64,000 bases of DNA, taken from contig NZ_FCOE02000004.1 of assembly GCF_001544915.2 (NCBI RefSeq), forward strand, positions 310,001 to 374,000, written 5' to 3'. The notes beneath the pieces are model-generated. The model was not told the origin of the DNA, made no database searches, and saw only the letters and a program-made list of their open reading frames with translations. Positions 28,790 to 37,068 of the stretch are shown piece after piece. Source of the DNA: Caballeronia pedi. GTDB lineage: Bacteria > Pseudomonadota > Gammaproteobacteria > Burkholderiales > Burkholderiaceae. Numbering within the stretch: the first letter of the stretch is position 1; the number at the start of each line of letters is the position of its first letter. The position numbers and the translations under genes are program-made.

Positions 28790-31241
28790 ATTTCGACGCG
28801 GCCGCACGGACATGAAGAGTTTCGTCGTCCGGTTGCTGGTCTCCACGGTTGCGCTCACGGCGGTTCTGCTGCTCGTGATGCTCGCGCTCGCGAGCGCGAA
28901 CACCGAGTTCTTCGACCGCTACTACGGCTGGCTCTATGCGGCGAACGTCGCGGTGGCGATCGTCTTCATGCTGATCGTCATCAGCCTGTTCATCATCATC
29001 GTGTCGCGCGTGAGGCAAGGGCGCTTCGGCACGCGATTGCTGGCGAAGCTCGCGTTCATCTTCGCGCTCGTCGGCGTGGTGCCGGGCGCGATCATTTACG
29101 TGGTTTCGTATCAGTTCGTGTCGCGCAGTATCGAATCGTGGTTCGACGTGAACGTCGAGACCGCGCTCACCTCGGGGCTGACGCTCGGGCGCGGCATGCT
29201 CGAAAACTCGCTGGCCGATTTCAAGAACCGCGGCCGGCAGATGAGCGACCAGCTCGCCAGCGCGGACCCGTCGAGCCTCACGCTTTCGCTGCTGCGTCTG
29301 CGCGATCAATACGGAGTGCAGGACGCGGTCGTGTTCGAGCGGCCACGCGATCAGTACAACCGCGAGGATCTGACGTCGGGTAACGGCTCGCTGCGGGTGT
29401 CGGGCCTGCGCACGGTCGCGCAGGCGTCGGGGAATTACTACGCGCTACTGCCGGCCAACGAGCCGACCGGAACGATGCTTAAGGCGGCGCAGGATCATCC
29501 ATACGGCGCGATCGAAGGCGAGATCGACGGCGATCCGAAATCGAACGGGCCGAAGGGCGCGTTGCGGCTGCGCGTGATCACCAAGATTCCCGACCCGACG
29601 ACCACGACCGAATTCCAGCATGTCGATCGCTTCCTGCAGATCGAGCAGCCCGTGAGTCAGGAACTCGCGCGCAATGCCGACGCCGTGCAGCGCGCCTACC
29701 GCGAGTATCAGGAGAAGCGGCTCGGGCGCACGGGTTTGCGCAAGATGTATATCGGCACGCTGACGCTCGCGCTGTTCCTCGCGACTTTCATCGCGATGAT
29801 GCTCGCGCTCGCGCTGGGCAACCAGCTTGCGCGGCCCTTGTTCCTGCTCGCGCAGGGCACCAAGGAGGTGGCCGAAGGCGACTACACGCCCAAACGCGAG
29901 ATCAATTCGCGCGACGAGCTGGGTTTTCTCACGCAGTCCTTCAACGCGATGACGCGACAGCTTTCCGAGGCGCGCGCGGCGGTCGAGAACAATCGTATCG
30001 CGCTGGAGCATTCGAAGGCGTATCTGGAAAGCATTCTCGCGAATCTGACGGCGGGCGTGTTCGTGTTCGACCGGCAATTCCGCCTGACTACCGCGAATCG
30101 CGGCGCGGACCGCATCTTCCGCCAGCCGTTCGGTGCGAAGCTCAATCAGCCGCTCGACCATATCGATGTCCTCGCCGAGTTCGGCGCGATGGTGAAAAAA
30201 GCGTTCGCGGAACGCGATGCGGCGGCCGTCGGCAGCGGTCATCCGATCGGCGATCGCGGTCACTGGCAACAGCAGGTCGCAGTGACGGTGCCCGGCGAGA
30301 ACGAGCCGCTCACGCTGCTCGTGCGCGGCACGCAGTTGCTGAGCGTGACCGAAAGCGATTCCGATGACGCCGAAACGACCGGCTATGTCGTCGTGTTCGA
30401 TGACATCTCCGATGTCATTTCCGCGCAGCGTTCGGTCGCGTGGGGCGAGGTCGCGCGGCGTCTCGCGCACGAGATCAAGAACCCGCTCACGCCCATTCAG
30501 CTTTCGGCGGAGCGCCTGCAGATGAAGCTCGCGGACAAGCTCGCGCCCACGGATGCCGACGTCCTCAAGCGCGCATCGACGACCATCGTGAATCAGGTGC
30601 AGGCCATGAAGCAGATGGTCGACGATTTCCGCGAATACGCGCGCACGCCGCCCGCGGTGCTCGGCAATCTGCAATTGAACGAACTCGTCGCCGAAGTGCT
30701 GACGCTGTACGGCATCGAGGACGGCAAGACGCCGATCAAGGTCGATCTCGCGAAGTTGCCCGTGATCCGCGGCGACGCGACGCAGATTCGCCAGGTGATC
30801 CACAACCTGCTGCAGAACGCGCAGGACGCGGTGGCGGAAGTCGCGGAGCCGCGCGTGCTGCTCGAAACGAGAACAGTAGAATATGGCGAGCCCGATGCAA
30901 CGGGTCATGCGCGTGTCGCGGTTCGCCTGACGGTCTCGGACAACGGCTCGGGTTTTCCGGCGCGCATCCTTTCGCGTGCTTTCGAGCCTTACGTGACGAC
31001 GAAAGCGAAGGGCACGGGTCTGGGACTTGCAACCGTGAAGAAGATCGTCGATGAGCACGGCGCGCGCATCGACATACGCAACCGTTCGAAGTCGGCGGAT
31101 GTGATCGAGGGCGCGCAGATATCGATTCTGTTCCTCCAACTCGCGGACGATACCGCGGCGCCCGGCGCGACGCCTCCGGGGGCCGGAGCGGCCGCGAATC
31201 AGGGAACGACAAAAGCAACAGTGCAGACAAGGGCAGCGTAA
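28779..31241 (+). CDS. ntrY: NtrY-like membrane sensor histidine kinase
   Basis: Two-component sensor kinase. With the GTG start the product is 820 residues, starting with four membrane segments (about 13-110 and 320-345) around a periplasmic loop. A HAMP domain follows (PLFLLAQGTKEVAEGDYTPK), then a PAS-like region and the dimerisation box RRLAHEIKNPLTPIQLSAER with phosphoacceptor H564. The ATPase core has DNGSG and TKAKGTGLGLATVKKIV. GTG 28779 overlaps the preceding gene by 11 bp; ATG 28812 is equally possible, as neither has a strong ribosome-binding site. The partner regulator begins at the very next base. Confidence 0.88.
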   Translation: MRNRFRRGRTDMKSFVVRLLVSTVALTAVLLLVMLALASANTEFFDRYYGWLYAANVAVAIVFMLIVISLFIIIVSRVRQGRFGTRLLAKLAFIFALVGVVPGAIIYVVSYQFVSRSIESWFDVNVETALTSGLTLGRGMLENSLADFKNRGRQMSDQLASADPSSLTLSLLRLRDQYGVQDAVVFERPRDQYNREDLTSGNGSLRVSGLRTVAQASGNYYALLPANEPTGTMLKAAQDHPYGAIEGEIDGDPKSNGPKGALRLRVITKIPDPTTTTEFQHVDRFLQIEQPVSQELARNADAVQRAYREYQEKRLGRTGLRKMYIGTLTLALFLATFIAMMLALALGNQLARPLFLLAQGTKEVAEGDYTPKREINSRDELGFLTQSFNAMTRQLSEARAAVENNRIALEHSKAYLESILANLTAGVFVFDRQFRLTTANRGADRIFRQPFGAKLNQPLDHIDVLAEFGAMVKKAFAERDAAAVGSGHPIGDRGHWQQQVAVTVPGENEPLTLLVRGTQLLSVTESDSDDAETTGYVVVFDDISDVISAQRSVAWGEVARRLAHEIKNPLTPIQLSAERLQMKLADKLAPTDADVLKRASTTIVNQVQAMKQMVDDFREYARTPPAVLGNLQLNELVAEVLTLYGIEDGKTPIKVDLAKLPVIRGDATQIRQVIHNLLQNAQDAVAEVAEPRVLLETRTVEYGEPDATGHARVAVRLTVSDNGSGFPARILSRAFEPYVTTKAKGTGLGLATVKKIVDEHGARIDIRNRSKSADVIEGAQISILFLQLADDTAAPGATPPGAGAAANQGTTKATVQTRAA

Positions 31242-31955
31242 ATGGCAACCATCCTGGTGGTAGACGATGAAATGGGGATCCGGGAACTGCTCTCCGAGAT
31301 CCTGAGCGACGAAGGCCATGTCGTGGAAGTGGCGGAAAACGCGCAGCACGCGCGCGACTACCGCTTGCAGCAGACGCCCGACCTCGTGCTGCTCGACATC
31401 TGGATGCCCGACACCGACGGCGTGACCCTGCTCAAGGAGTGGGCCGCGCAGGGCAAGCTCACGATGCCGGTGATCATGATGTCGGGGCATGCGACCATCG
31501 ACACGGCTGTCGAAGCGACGAAGATCGGCGCGCTCAACTTCCTCGAAAAGCCGATCGCGCTGCAAAAGCTGCTGAAGGCCGTCGAACAGGGGCTCGCGCA
31601 CGGCTCGGCGGCGGCGCCGGCCGCGATGGTGGCGAAGCCGCCGGCGAGCGTGAGCGCGTCCGGCGTGCCGGTGGCGGCCGCGTTGCCGACGGCCTCCGCG
31701 CTGAATGCATCGAACGATGTGTCGGCGAGCGGCGTGCCGCAGAACCAGACGGGCATGACGGCGTCCATCTCGTTCGATATCCCGTTGCGCGATGCGCGCG
31801 ATGCGTTCGAACGCGCGTACTTCGAGTATCACCTCGCGCGCGAGAACGGCAGCATGACGCGCGTCGCGGAAAAGACCGGGCTCGAGCGCACGCACTTGTA
31901 TCGCAAGCTGAAGCAGTTGGGCGTCGATCTCGGAAAGAACAAAAACGAGGTATGA
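31242..31955 (+). CDS. ntrX: NtrX-like response regulator lacking the AAA+ domain
   Basis: Response regulator paired with the adjacent kinase. The 237-residue product has a receiver domain (about 1-120) with the acidic triad and phospho-acceptor D52 in LVLLDIWMPD. A low-complexity Ala/Ser/Val-rich linker follows (about 120-175), then a Fis-type helix-turn-helix (MTRVAEKTGLERTHLYRKLK). Classical NtrX (about 450 residues) has a sigma-54 AAA+ domain between these parts, and here it is absent. It therefore cannot activate sigma-54 promoters by the standard route. ATG directly follows the ntrY stop. Confidence 0.85.
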   Translation: MATILVVDDEMGIRELLSEILSDEGHVVEVAENAQHARDYRLQQTPDLVLLDIWMPDTDGVTLLKEWAAQGKLTMPVIMMSGHATIDTAVEATKIGALNFLEKPIALQKLLKAVEQGLAHGSAAAPAAMVAKPPASVSASGVPVAAALPTASALNASNDVSASGVPQNQTGMTASISFDIPLRDARDAFERAYFEYHLARENGSMTRVAEKTGLERTHLYRKLKQLGVDLGKNKNEV

Positions 31956-31997
31956 ACGCTTCCGTCTGAATATTTGCAGAAAAATGCGCCGAAGGGC

Positions 31998-32026
31998 TTG
32001 AGGGGCGCGATTCTCTCTGCTATAGT
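31998..32026 (+). promoter_or_regulatory. Sigma-70 promoter of tRNA-Phe
   Basis: TTGAGG (31998-32003) and TATAGT (32021-32026) with 17-bp spacing, ending 14 bp before the mature tRNA 5' end. Confidence 0.8.
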
Positions 32027-32040
32027 CTCACTTCTTCGTT

Positions 32041-32116
32041 GGCCCGGTAGCTCAGTTGGTAGAGCAGCGGATTGAAAATCCGCGTGTCGGTGGTTCGATT
32101 CCGCCCCAGGCCACCA
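32041..32116 (+). tRNA. tRNA-Phe (anticodon GAA)
   Basis: Cloverleaf beginning GGCCCGGTAGCTCAGTTGG. The anticodon stem GCGGA/TCCGC encloses TTGAAAA, anticodon GAA. T-arm GTGGTTCGATTCC; the CCA end is encoded. Length 76 nt. It is followed by its own terminator and then by a gene of unusual composition. Confidence 0.97.
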
Positions 32117-32125
32117 TAGTTTCAG

Positions 32126-32157
32126 GCAAAAAGCCCAGTCATTTGACTGGGCTTTTT
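32126..32157 (+). terminator. Terminator after tRNA-Phe
   Basis: Perfect stem GCCCAGTC (32133-32140) / GACTGGGC (32145-32152) with loop ATTT, T-run 32153-32157 and a preceding A-run. Confidence 0.9.
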
Positions 32158-32329
32158 GCTTGGCGCGCGCCGGGATTGCTTGCCTGCGGACAGGACGTCG
32201 CAGCCAAGCGCAAGCATTGCCCTCTTTTTTACAGTCAAAACGCAGTGAAAATCGAGTATTTCGGAAAAGGCGGATACTTTTGCTCTGACCCTGTTGAGAA
32301 AATGGGGAAAAATTCTTGAGGAGCAAAAT

Positions 32330-33142
32330 TTGTCCGTTGTCACTGTCGTTTACTGCATCGATAAGGAATACGCACCATATGCTGCCGTATCCACATGTTC
32401 GTTGAACTCGAACACGCAATCCCCTCTTCGGGTTGTCTGGATTGTTCCCTGTGGAGATGAGGCGGACATCATTCCGATCGCAGGCGCCGTCGAGCAGAAA
32501 ACGGGATTGTCGATCAGCGTGGTGGCGGCGTCGCTAGACCATTGCAGTAATTGGAAGGCTACTTTTTATTTTTCGCGCGCCATGTATCTGCGCCTGATGA
32601 TTCCGGCAATGATTCAGGATTCGCGCGCCATCTATATCGATGCCGATACGCTCGTTCTGTCCGACCTCGGTCCGCTTTTCTCCATTGAAATGGGTGATAA
32701 ATGGATCGCTGGCAGACTGGACCCTCAATCGGCGACCGCCGCGCATACCCTACCAAGAAGCCCCGGCGATCCGTACATCAACAGTGGCGTGATGCTCATG
32801 GATCTGGATGCACTCAGAAGAGACGACATGTTTGAAAAATCAAAAATCGTCTATCGGGAAAACGAGGAGAGGTTGTTTTTTCCCGATCAATGCCTGATCA
32901 ATAAGTACGCGGACGGCCGTAAGATCGTGCTCGATACAAAATGGAACAGGATGGTGTTCGCGCCTGATTTTACCGATGCGGGGTTCAACGAAATGTTGGC
33001 AGCTGAAAATCCGGCTGTTCTTCATTTCGTTGGTGATGTCAAACCGTGGAAGGATAATTGCACGACTGCCGCGATTGTCGGCCTCTGGCGCCACTATGCC
33101 GCTCAGGGCCGAGTCGTGGACCGAGTCTCTGAATGTGCCTGA
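32330..33142 (+). CDS. Family-8 glycosyltransferase (LgtC/GspA type)
   Basis: Predicted retaining glycosyltransferase that adds a sugar from a UDP-sugar donor, probably to LPS or another surface glycan. The 270-residue product has the GT8 start VVTVVYCIDKEYAPYAAVS, the donor/metal motif YIDADTLVLSDL (DxD), YINSGVMLMDLDALR, and the C-terminal HFVGDVKPWK with the second metal histidine. TTG 32330 has GAGGAG 6 nt upstream; an in-frame TTG at 32294 lacks one. Codon use is clearly more AT-rich (many AAA, AAT, TTT, ATT codons) than the surrounding genes, and it sits right after a tRNA gene. Both point to horizontal gain. Confidence 0.88.
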   Translation: MSVVTVVYCIDKEYAPYAAVSTCSLNSNTQSPLRVVWIVPCGDEADIIPIAGAVEQKTGLSISVVAASLDHCSNWKATFYFSRAMYLRLMIPAMIQDSRAIYIDADTLVLSDLGPLFSIEMGDKWIAGRLDPQSATAAHTLPRSPGDPYINSGVMLMDLDALRRDDMFEKSKIVYRENEERLFFPDQCLINKYADGRKIVLDTKWNRMVFAPDFTDAGFNEMLAAENPAVLHFVGDVKPWKDNCTTAAIVGLWRHYAAQGRVVDRVSECA

Positions 33143-33254
33143 TAGCGCCGACCGACCTCGGCGCCAGGAACTCGCTGTAACGCGCGTTTTGCAACGCCGG
33201 CCGCGCCCGAGCTCGGCGAACAACCCCGCTCCGTGATAAAATTCGCGTCGAATT

Positions 33255-33296
33255 AAGGACTTGCCTCGTCCTCGGACCCGCAAGTCCTTTTCTTTT
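33255..33296 (+). terminator. Terminator between the GT8 gene and queC
   Basis: AAGGACTTGC (33255-33264) pairs perfectly with GCAAGTCCTT (33280-33289), followed by TTCTTTT. The rest of the 33143-33496 gap holds a TATACT hexamer at 33384-33389 that could be the queC -10. I see no gene in it. Confidence 0.85.
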
Positions 33297-33496
33297 CGAC
33301 GCTCCGAATCGCTCGCTCATCCGTCTCACGTTCCGCTATCGGCGGCATAAAAGGCGTGCGCGTACGGGCGAGGGTCGCCGGCCTATACTGGACTCGCATA
33401 CGTCGCGCCCGCAACGTGCCCCGGCAAAGTCCGGTCACTCCGACAGCCTGTGCGGCGCGCGACGCCTTCTCATTCACGGAGTACGGAGTTTTCACG

Positions 33497-34231
33497 GTGA
33501 CTCGGATAGACGCTAAAGACAGCGCGCTCGTGCTGTTCTCCGGCGGCCAGGACTCGGCCACGTGCCTCGCCTGGGCGCTCGAACGCTACAAGACGGTCGA
33601 GACCCTCGGCTTCGATTACGGACAGCGGCATCGCGTGGAACTGGAATGCCGCGACGGCTTTCGCGCCGCGGTCGCGCGCGAGTTTCCGCAGTGGGCCGAG
33701 CGTCTGGGTGAAGATCACATGATCGATCTGTCCGTGCTCGGCGCGATCAGCGACACCGCGATGACCCGCGAGATCGAGATCCAGGCGACCGCGAACGGCC
33801 TGCCCAACACGTTCGTGCCGGGGCGCAATCTGCTGTTCGTGACGATCGCGGCGGCGGTGGCGTATCGGCGCGGATTGAAGGTGCTGGTCGGCGGCATGTG
33901 TGAGACGGATTTCTCAGGCTATCCGGATTGCCGCGACGACACGATGAAAGCGCTGCAGGTCGCGCTCAATCTGGGCATGGAAACGCGTTATGCGGTCGAA
34001 ACGCCGCTGATGTGGCTCGACAAGGCCGACACCTGGCGGCTCGCGGAAACGCTGGGCGGCGAAGCGCTCGTCGAGTTGATCCGCATCGAAACGCACACGT
34101 GCTATGTCGGCGAGCGCGCCGAATTGCATGACTGGGGCTTCGGCTGCGGCCAATGTCCGGCCTGCAAACTGCGCAAGCGCGGTTATGAGGCGTATCGCGC
34201 GGGCGAGCAGGTCACCACCGCGCCGGTTTGA
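33497..34231 (+). CDS. queC: 7-cyano-7-deazaguanine synthase QueC
   Basis: ATP- and ammonia-dependent enzyme converting 7-carboxy-7-deazaguanine to preQ0, the precursor of queuosine in tRNA. The 244-residue product has the PP-loop SGGQDS (15-20). A C-terminal zinc site is formed by the cysteine of HTCYVGER plus [14 protein letters not shown] 33497 is chosen because GGAG lies 8 nt upstream and the N-terminus matches the family. It is first of queC-queE-queD, which together carry GTP-derived 6-carboxytetrahydropterin to preQ0. Confidence 0.96.
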   Translation: MTRIDAKDSALVLFSGGQDSATCLAWALERYKTVETLGFDYGQRHRVELECRDGFRAAVAREFPQWAERLGEDHMIDLSVLGAISDTAMTREIEIQATANGLPNTFVPGRNLLFVTIAAAVAYRRGLKVLVGGMCETDFSGYPDCRDDTMKALQVALNLGMETRYAVETPLMWLDKADTWRLAETLGGEALVELIRIETHTCYVGERAELHDWGFGCGQCPACKLRKRGYEAYRAGEQVTTAPV

Positions 34232-34268
34232 TTTTTACGACGGGTTTTACGAGGCAGACAGGGCAGTC

Positions 34269-34901
34269 ATGACGTATGCGGTAAAGGAAATCTTCTACAC
34301 GTTGCAGGGCGAAGGCGCCAATGCCGGGCGCCCGGCCGTGTTTTGCCGTTTCGCGGGCTGCAACCTGTGGTCGGGGCGCGAGGAAGATCGCGCGGACGCG
34401 GTCTGCCAGTTCTGCGATACGGATTTCGTCGGCACGGACGGCGAGAACGGCGGCAAGTACAGGACGCCAGCGGAGCTCGTCGCAAAGATCGCATCGCTGT
34501 GGCCGGAAGGCGCGGGGCACAGGTTCGTCGTCTGTACGGGCGGCGAGCCGATGCTGCAGATCGACCAGCCGTTCGTCGATGCGCTGCACGACGCGGGCTT
34601 CGAAATGGCGATCGAGACCAACGGCTCGCTGCCGGTGCTCGAGAGCATCGACTGGATTTGCGTGAGCCCGAAGGCCGACGCGCCGCTCGTCGTGACGAAG
34701 GGCAATGAACTGAAAGTCGTGGTGCCGCAGGACAACCAGCGTCTTGCGGAATACGAGAAGCTCGATTTCGAGTACTTTCTCGTGCAGCCGATGGACGGCC
34801 CGTCGCGCGACATCAACACGAAGCTGGCGATCGACTGGTGCAAGCGCCATCCGAAGTGGCGCCTGTCGATGCAGACGCACAAATACCTGAACATCCCCTG
34901 A
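34269..34901 (+). CDS. queE: 7-carboxy-7-deazaguanine synthase QueE
   Basis: Radical SAM enzyme that contracts 6-carboxytetrahydropterin to 7-carboxy-7-deazaguanine. The 210-residue product has substrate motif TLQGEGANAGRPAVFCRF and the cluster cysteines C31, C46 and C49, that is CX14CX2C instead of the standard CX3CX2C. The family is known for this, and the Burkholderia multivorans QueE described in the literature has the same spacing. VCTGGEPMLQ is the SAM-contact strand. ATG 34269 follows queC by 37 bp. Confidence 0.96.
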   Translation: MTYAVKEIFYTLQGEGANAGRPAVFCRFAGCNLWSGREEDRADAVCQFCDTDFVGTDGENGGKYRTPAELVAKIASLWPEGAGHRFVVCTGGEPMLQIDQPFVDALHDAGFEMAIETNGSLPVLESIDWICVSPKADAPLVVTKGNELKVVVPQDNQRLAEYEKLDFEYFLVQPMDGPSRDINTKLAIDWCKRHPKWRLSMQTHKYLNIP

Positions 34902-34921
34902 ATATAAGACGGTCAGCCGAC

Positions 34922-35368
34922 GTGCAGACGATTACCCGAAAACTCGAATTCGATGCGGGCCACCGCATCCCCGATCACCGCAGCCAGTGCCGCAATTTGC
35001 ACGGCCATCGCTACGTGCTCGAAATCACGCTGCAAGGCGACCTCGTCGACGTGGAAGGCGCGCCCGATCGCGGCATGGTGATGGACTTCGCCGACGTGAA
35101 AGCGCTCGCGATGGAGCATCTCGTCAACAAGTGGGACCACGCGTTCATCGTCTATGAAGGCGATGTCAAAGTGCGCGAATTCCTCCAGACGCTGTCGGAT
35201 CACAAGACCGTCGTGCTGGATCGCATTCCGACTGTCGAGAACCTCGCGGCGGTCGCGTTCAACATTCTCGCGAACGTCTACGACGCGCATTACGGCGTCA
35301 ATCTCAAGCTCAATCGCGTGCGTTTGTACGAAACGCCGAACTGCTGGGCCGACGTCGAGCGCAACTGA
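34922..35368 (+). CDS. queD: 6-carboxy-5,6,7,8-tetrahydropterin synthase QueD
   Basis: Zinc enzyme converting 7,8-dihydroneopterin triphosphate to 6-carboxytetrahydropterin, the step before QueE. The 148-residue product has zinc ligands H14, H27 and H29 and the catalytic C23 in CRNLHGH. The later motif is KWDHAFIV with its catalytic His. It starts at GTG 34922 with only a weak ribosome-binding site, 20 bp after queE, so translation may depend on coupling. Confidence 0.95.
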   Translation: MQTITRKLEFDAGHRIPDHRSQCRNLHGHRYVLEITLQGDLVDVEGAPDRGMVMDFADVKALAMEHLVNKWDHAFIVYEGDVKVREFLQTLSDHKTVVLDRIPTVENLAAVAFNILANVYDAHYGVNLKLNRVRLYETPNCWADVERN

Positions 35369-35541
35369 GGCGCGCCCAAGGCACGCCCGGCGCGTGCGCT
35401 TCTGGCACGGTATGATCGTCCGATGAGTCGCCCGCCATCCGAGGCGACGAGACACGGAGCGCGCATGCCGTCACTTCTTCCGTCGTTTTCTCTGCCGCGA
35501 CCGCGTGCGGTCATCCTTCGACCCAACGAAGGGACCGCGCG

Positions 35542-36324
35542 ATGAGCACATTCACCAATCCCCTCAAGCAGCGCCTCTCCGAAACGGGCACCCTGTTCGG
35601 CCTGTGGCTGTCGCTCGGCAGCGCCGATGCCGCCGAAGCCCTCGCCCACGCGGGTTTCGACTGGCTCTGCATCGACATGGAACACTCGCCGAACGATAGC
35701 GCCGATGTCGTCGCGCAGTTGCGCGCGATCGCGGCCGCGCATCTGCCGAGCGAGCCGATCGTGCGCGTGCCGGCCAACGAAGGCTGGCTCGTGAAGCGCG
35801 CGCTCGATGCCGGCGCGCGCACGCTCATGTTCCCGAACGTGCAGTCGGCGGAAGAGGCGGCGCGCATCGTCCGGCTCACCCAGTATCCGACCACGGCGGC
35901 GCTGGATGGCTTGCGCGGCGTCGCGGGCGCGGTGCGCGCGGCGGCATACGGCATGCGTCGCGACTACATGGCGGGCGCGAATGCGCAGATCGCGACGATC
36001 GTGCAGATCGAATCCGTGGCGGCGCTCGAAGCCGTCGACGAGATCGCCGCGACGCCGGGCATCGACTGCCTGTTCATCGGCCCTGCGGACCTCGCGGCGA
36101 GCCTCGGTCATCTCGGCGACGGCAAGCATCCCGACGTGCAGGCGGCGATCACGAAAATCGTCGATGCGGCGAATCGCGCGGGCATCGCGAGCGGCATCTT
36201 CGCGCTCGATGCCGCGAGCGCGCGGCAGTACGCGCAGGCGGGCATCAAGCTCGTCGCGATCGGCGCGGATGTGATGTGGCTCTTGAAGGCGACGCGCCAG
36301 GCGTTGCAGGAGGCGAGATCATGA
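35542..36324 (+). CDS. HpcH/HpaI-family class II aldolase
   Basis: Metal-dependent pyruvate aldolase of the HpcH/HpaI family, which splits or makes 4-hydroxy-2-oxoacids such as 2-keto-3-deoxy-L-rhamnonate. The 260-residue product shows GLWLSLGSADAAEALAHAGF, the catalytic segment CIDMEHSPNDSADV, IVQIESVAALE (metal Glu) and FIGPADLAASLGH (metal Asp region). The exact substrate is not readable. Its TGA overlaps the ATG of the Sel1 gene (ATGA), so they form an operon although their functions look unrelated. Confidence 0.9.
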   Translation: MSTFTNPLKQRLSETGTLFGLWLSLGSADAAEALAHAGFDWLCIDMEHSPNDSADVVAQLRAIAAAHLPSEPIVRVPANEGWLVKRALDAGARTLMFPNVQSAEEAARIVRLTQYPTTAALDGLRGVAGAVRAAAYGMRRDYMAGANAQIATIVQIESVAALEAVDEIAATPGIDCLFIGPADLAASLGHLGDGKHPDVQAAITKIVDAANRAGIASGIFALDAASARQYAQAGIKLVAIGADVMWLLKATRQALQEARS

Positions 36325-37001
36325 AATCCGCGATAGCGTCGGTCGTCGCAGCGGTGAGCCTCTCGATATCGGCGGGCGCGGCCCACGCCGACAACGCGCC
36401 CAAGCCGACCGACATCGCGACGCAGAACGCCGTCGCCGACTACAACGCGGGCAATCTCGTCGCGGCGCGTTCGGAGTTTCGCCGTGCGGCGCAGCGCGGC
36501 AGCCGGCTCGCCGAATTCAACTACGCGATGATGCTGCTCAATGGCGAAGGCGGCGCGGCGGACGTGCCGGAGGGCAAGAAGTGGCTGCGCCGCGCCGCCG
36601 ACGCTAACATGACGCACGCGCAATACGTGTACGGCAAGATGTACGACGACGGCCAGTTCGTCGAGAAAGATCCGGCGGAGGCGCATCGCTGGTTCCTGCG
36701 CGCGGCGAACCAGGGCCATGTGCAGGCCGAACTGGCGCTCGCGAACCAGTTTCTCGACGGACGCGGCACCGCGCGCGACAACGTGCAGGCGTTCGCCTGG
36801 TACAAGAAGGCAGCGGAAGGCGGCGACATGACGGCGCAATACGTCGCGGGTTCGTTCTACGAGCGCGGCGGCGACGGCGTCGAGCGCAATCTGAATGTGG
36901 CGCGCGCGTATTACGCGGCGGCGGCCGCGCAGGGCGATCCGGCCGCCAAGCTCAAATATCTGCAACTGAGCGCCGAACTCGAGCAGCAAAAGCCGCAGTG
37001 A
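36321..37001 (+). CDS. Exported Sel1-repeat protein
   Basis: Secreted protein of 226 residues with a signal peptide (about 1-24, ending AAHAD). Four to five Sel1-type tetratricopeptide repeats follow, with the A-x-x-G...A...W motif seen for example in YGKMYDDGQFVEKDPAEAHR and AGSFYERGGDGVERNLNVAR. Such repeats serve as protein-protein scaffolds in the periplasm. AGGAGG lies 8 nt before ATG 36321, which overlaps the preceding stop. A specific role is not evident, though it sits beside the rod-shape genes. Confidence 0.88.
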   Translation: MKSAIASVVAAVSLSISAGAAHADNAPKPTDIATQNAVADYNAGNLVAARSEFRRAAQRGSRLAEFNYAMMLLNGEGGAADVPEGKKWLRRAADANMTHAQYVYGKMYDDGQFVEKDPAEAHRWFLRAANQGHVQAELALANQFLDGRGTARDNVQAFAWYKKAAEGGDMTAQYVAGSFYERGGDGVERNLNVARAYYAAAAAQGDPAAKLKYLQLSAELEQQKPQ

Positions 37002-37013
37002 AGCGCGTCGGCA

Positions 37014-37058
37014 AACAAAAAAGCCGCGGACGAATCCACGGCTTTGGCTTTGACGCGA
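37014..37058. terminator. Terminator between the Sel1 gene and rodA
   Basis: AGCCGCGGA (37022-37030) pairs with TCCACGGCT (37035-37043) with one mismatch. The minus-strand reading ends in TTTTTT, so it mainly serves the rod-shape operon. The plus reading has only a short TTT. Confidence 0.65.
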
Positions 37059-37068
37059 GCGATCATCG

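Noticed and set aside
32160..32181. TGGC...TTGC as a sigma-54 promoter after tRNA-Phe
   Set aside because: The spacing between GG and GC is too long (11 bp between TGGC and TTGC, against 7 in the consensus).
32117..33496. Duplicate of the tRNA-Phe 3' end as an att site for the GT8 gene
   Set aside because: I searched the DNA on both sides of the GT8 gene for the T-arm/acceptor sequence and saw no copy, so an integrase-type insertion is not supported there.
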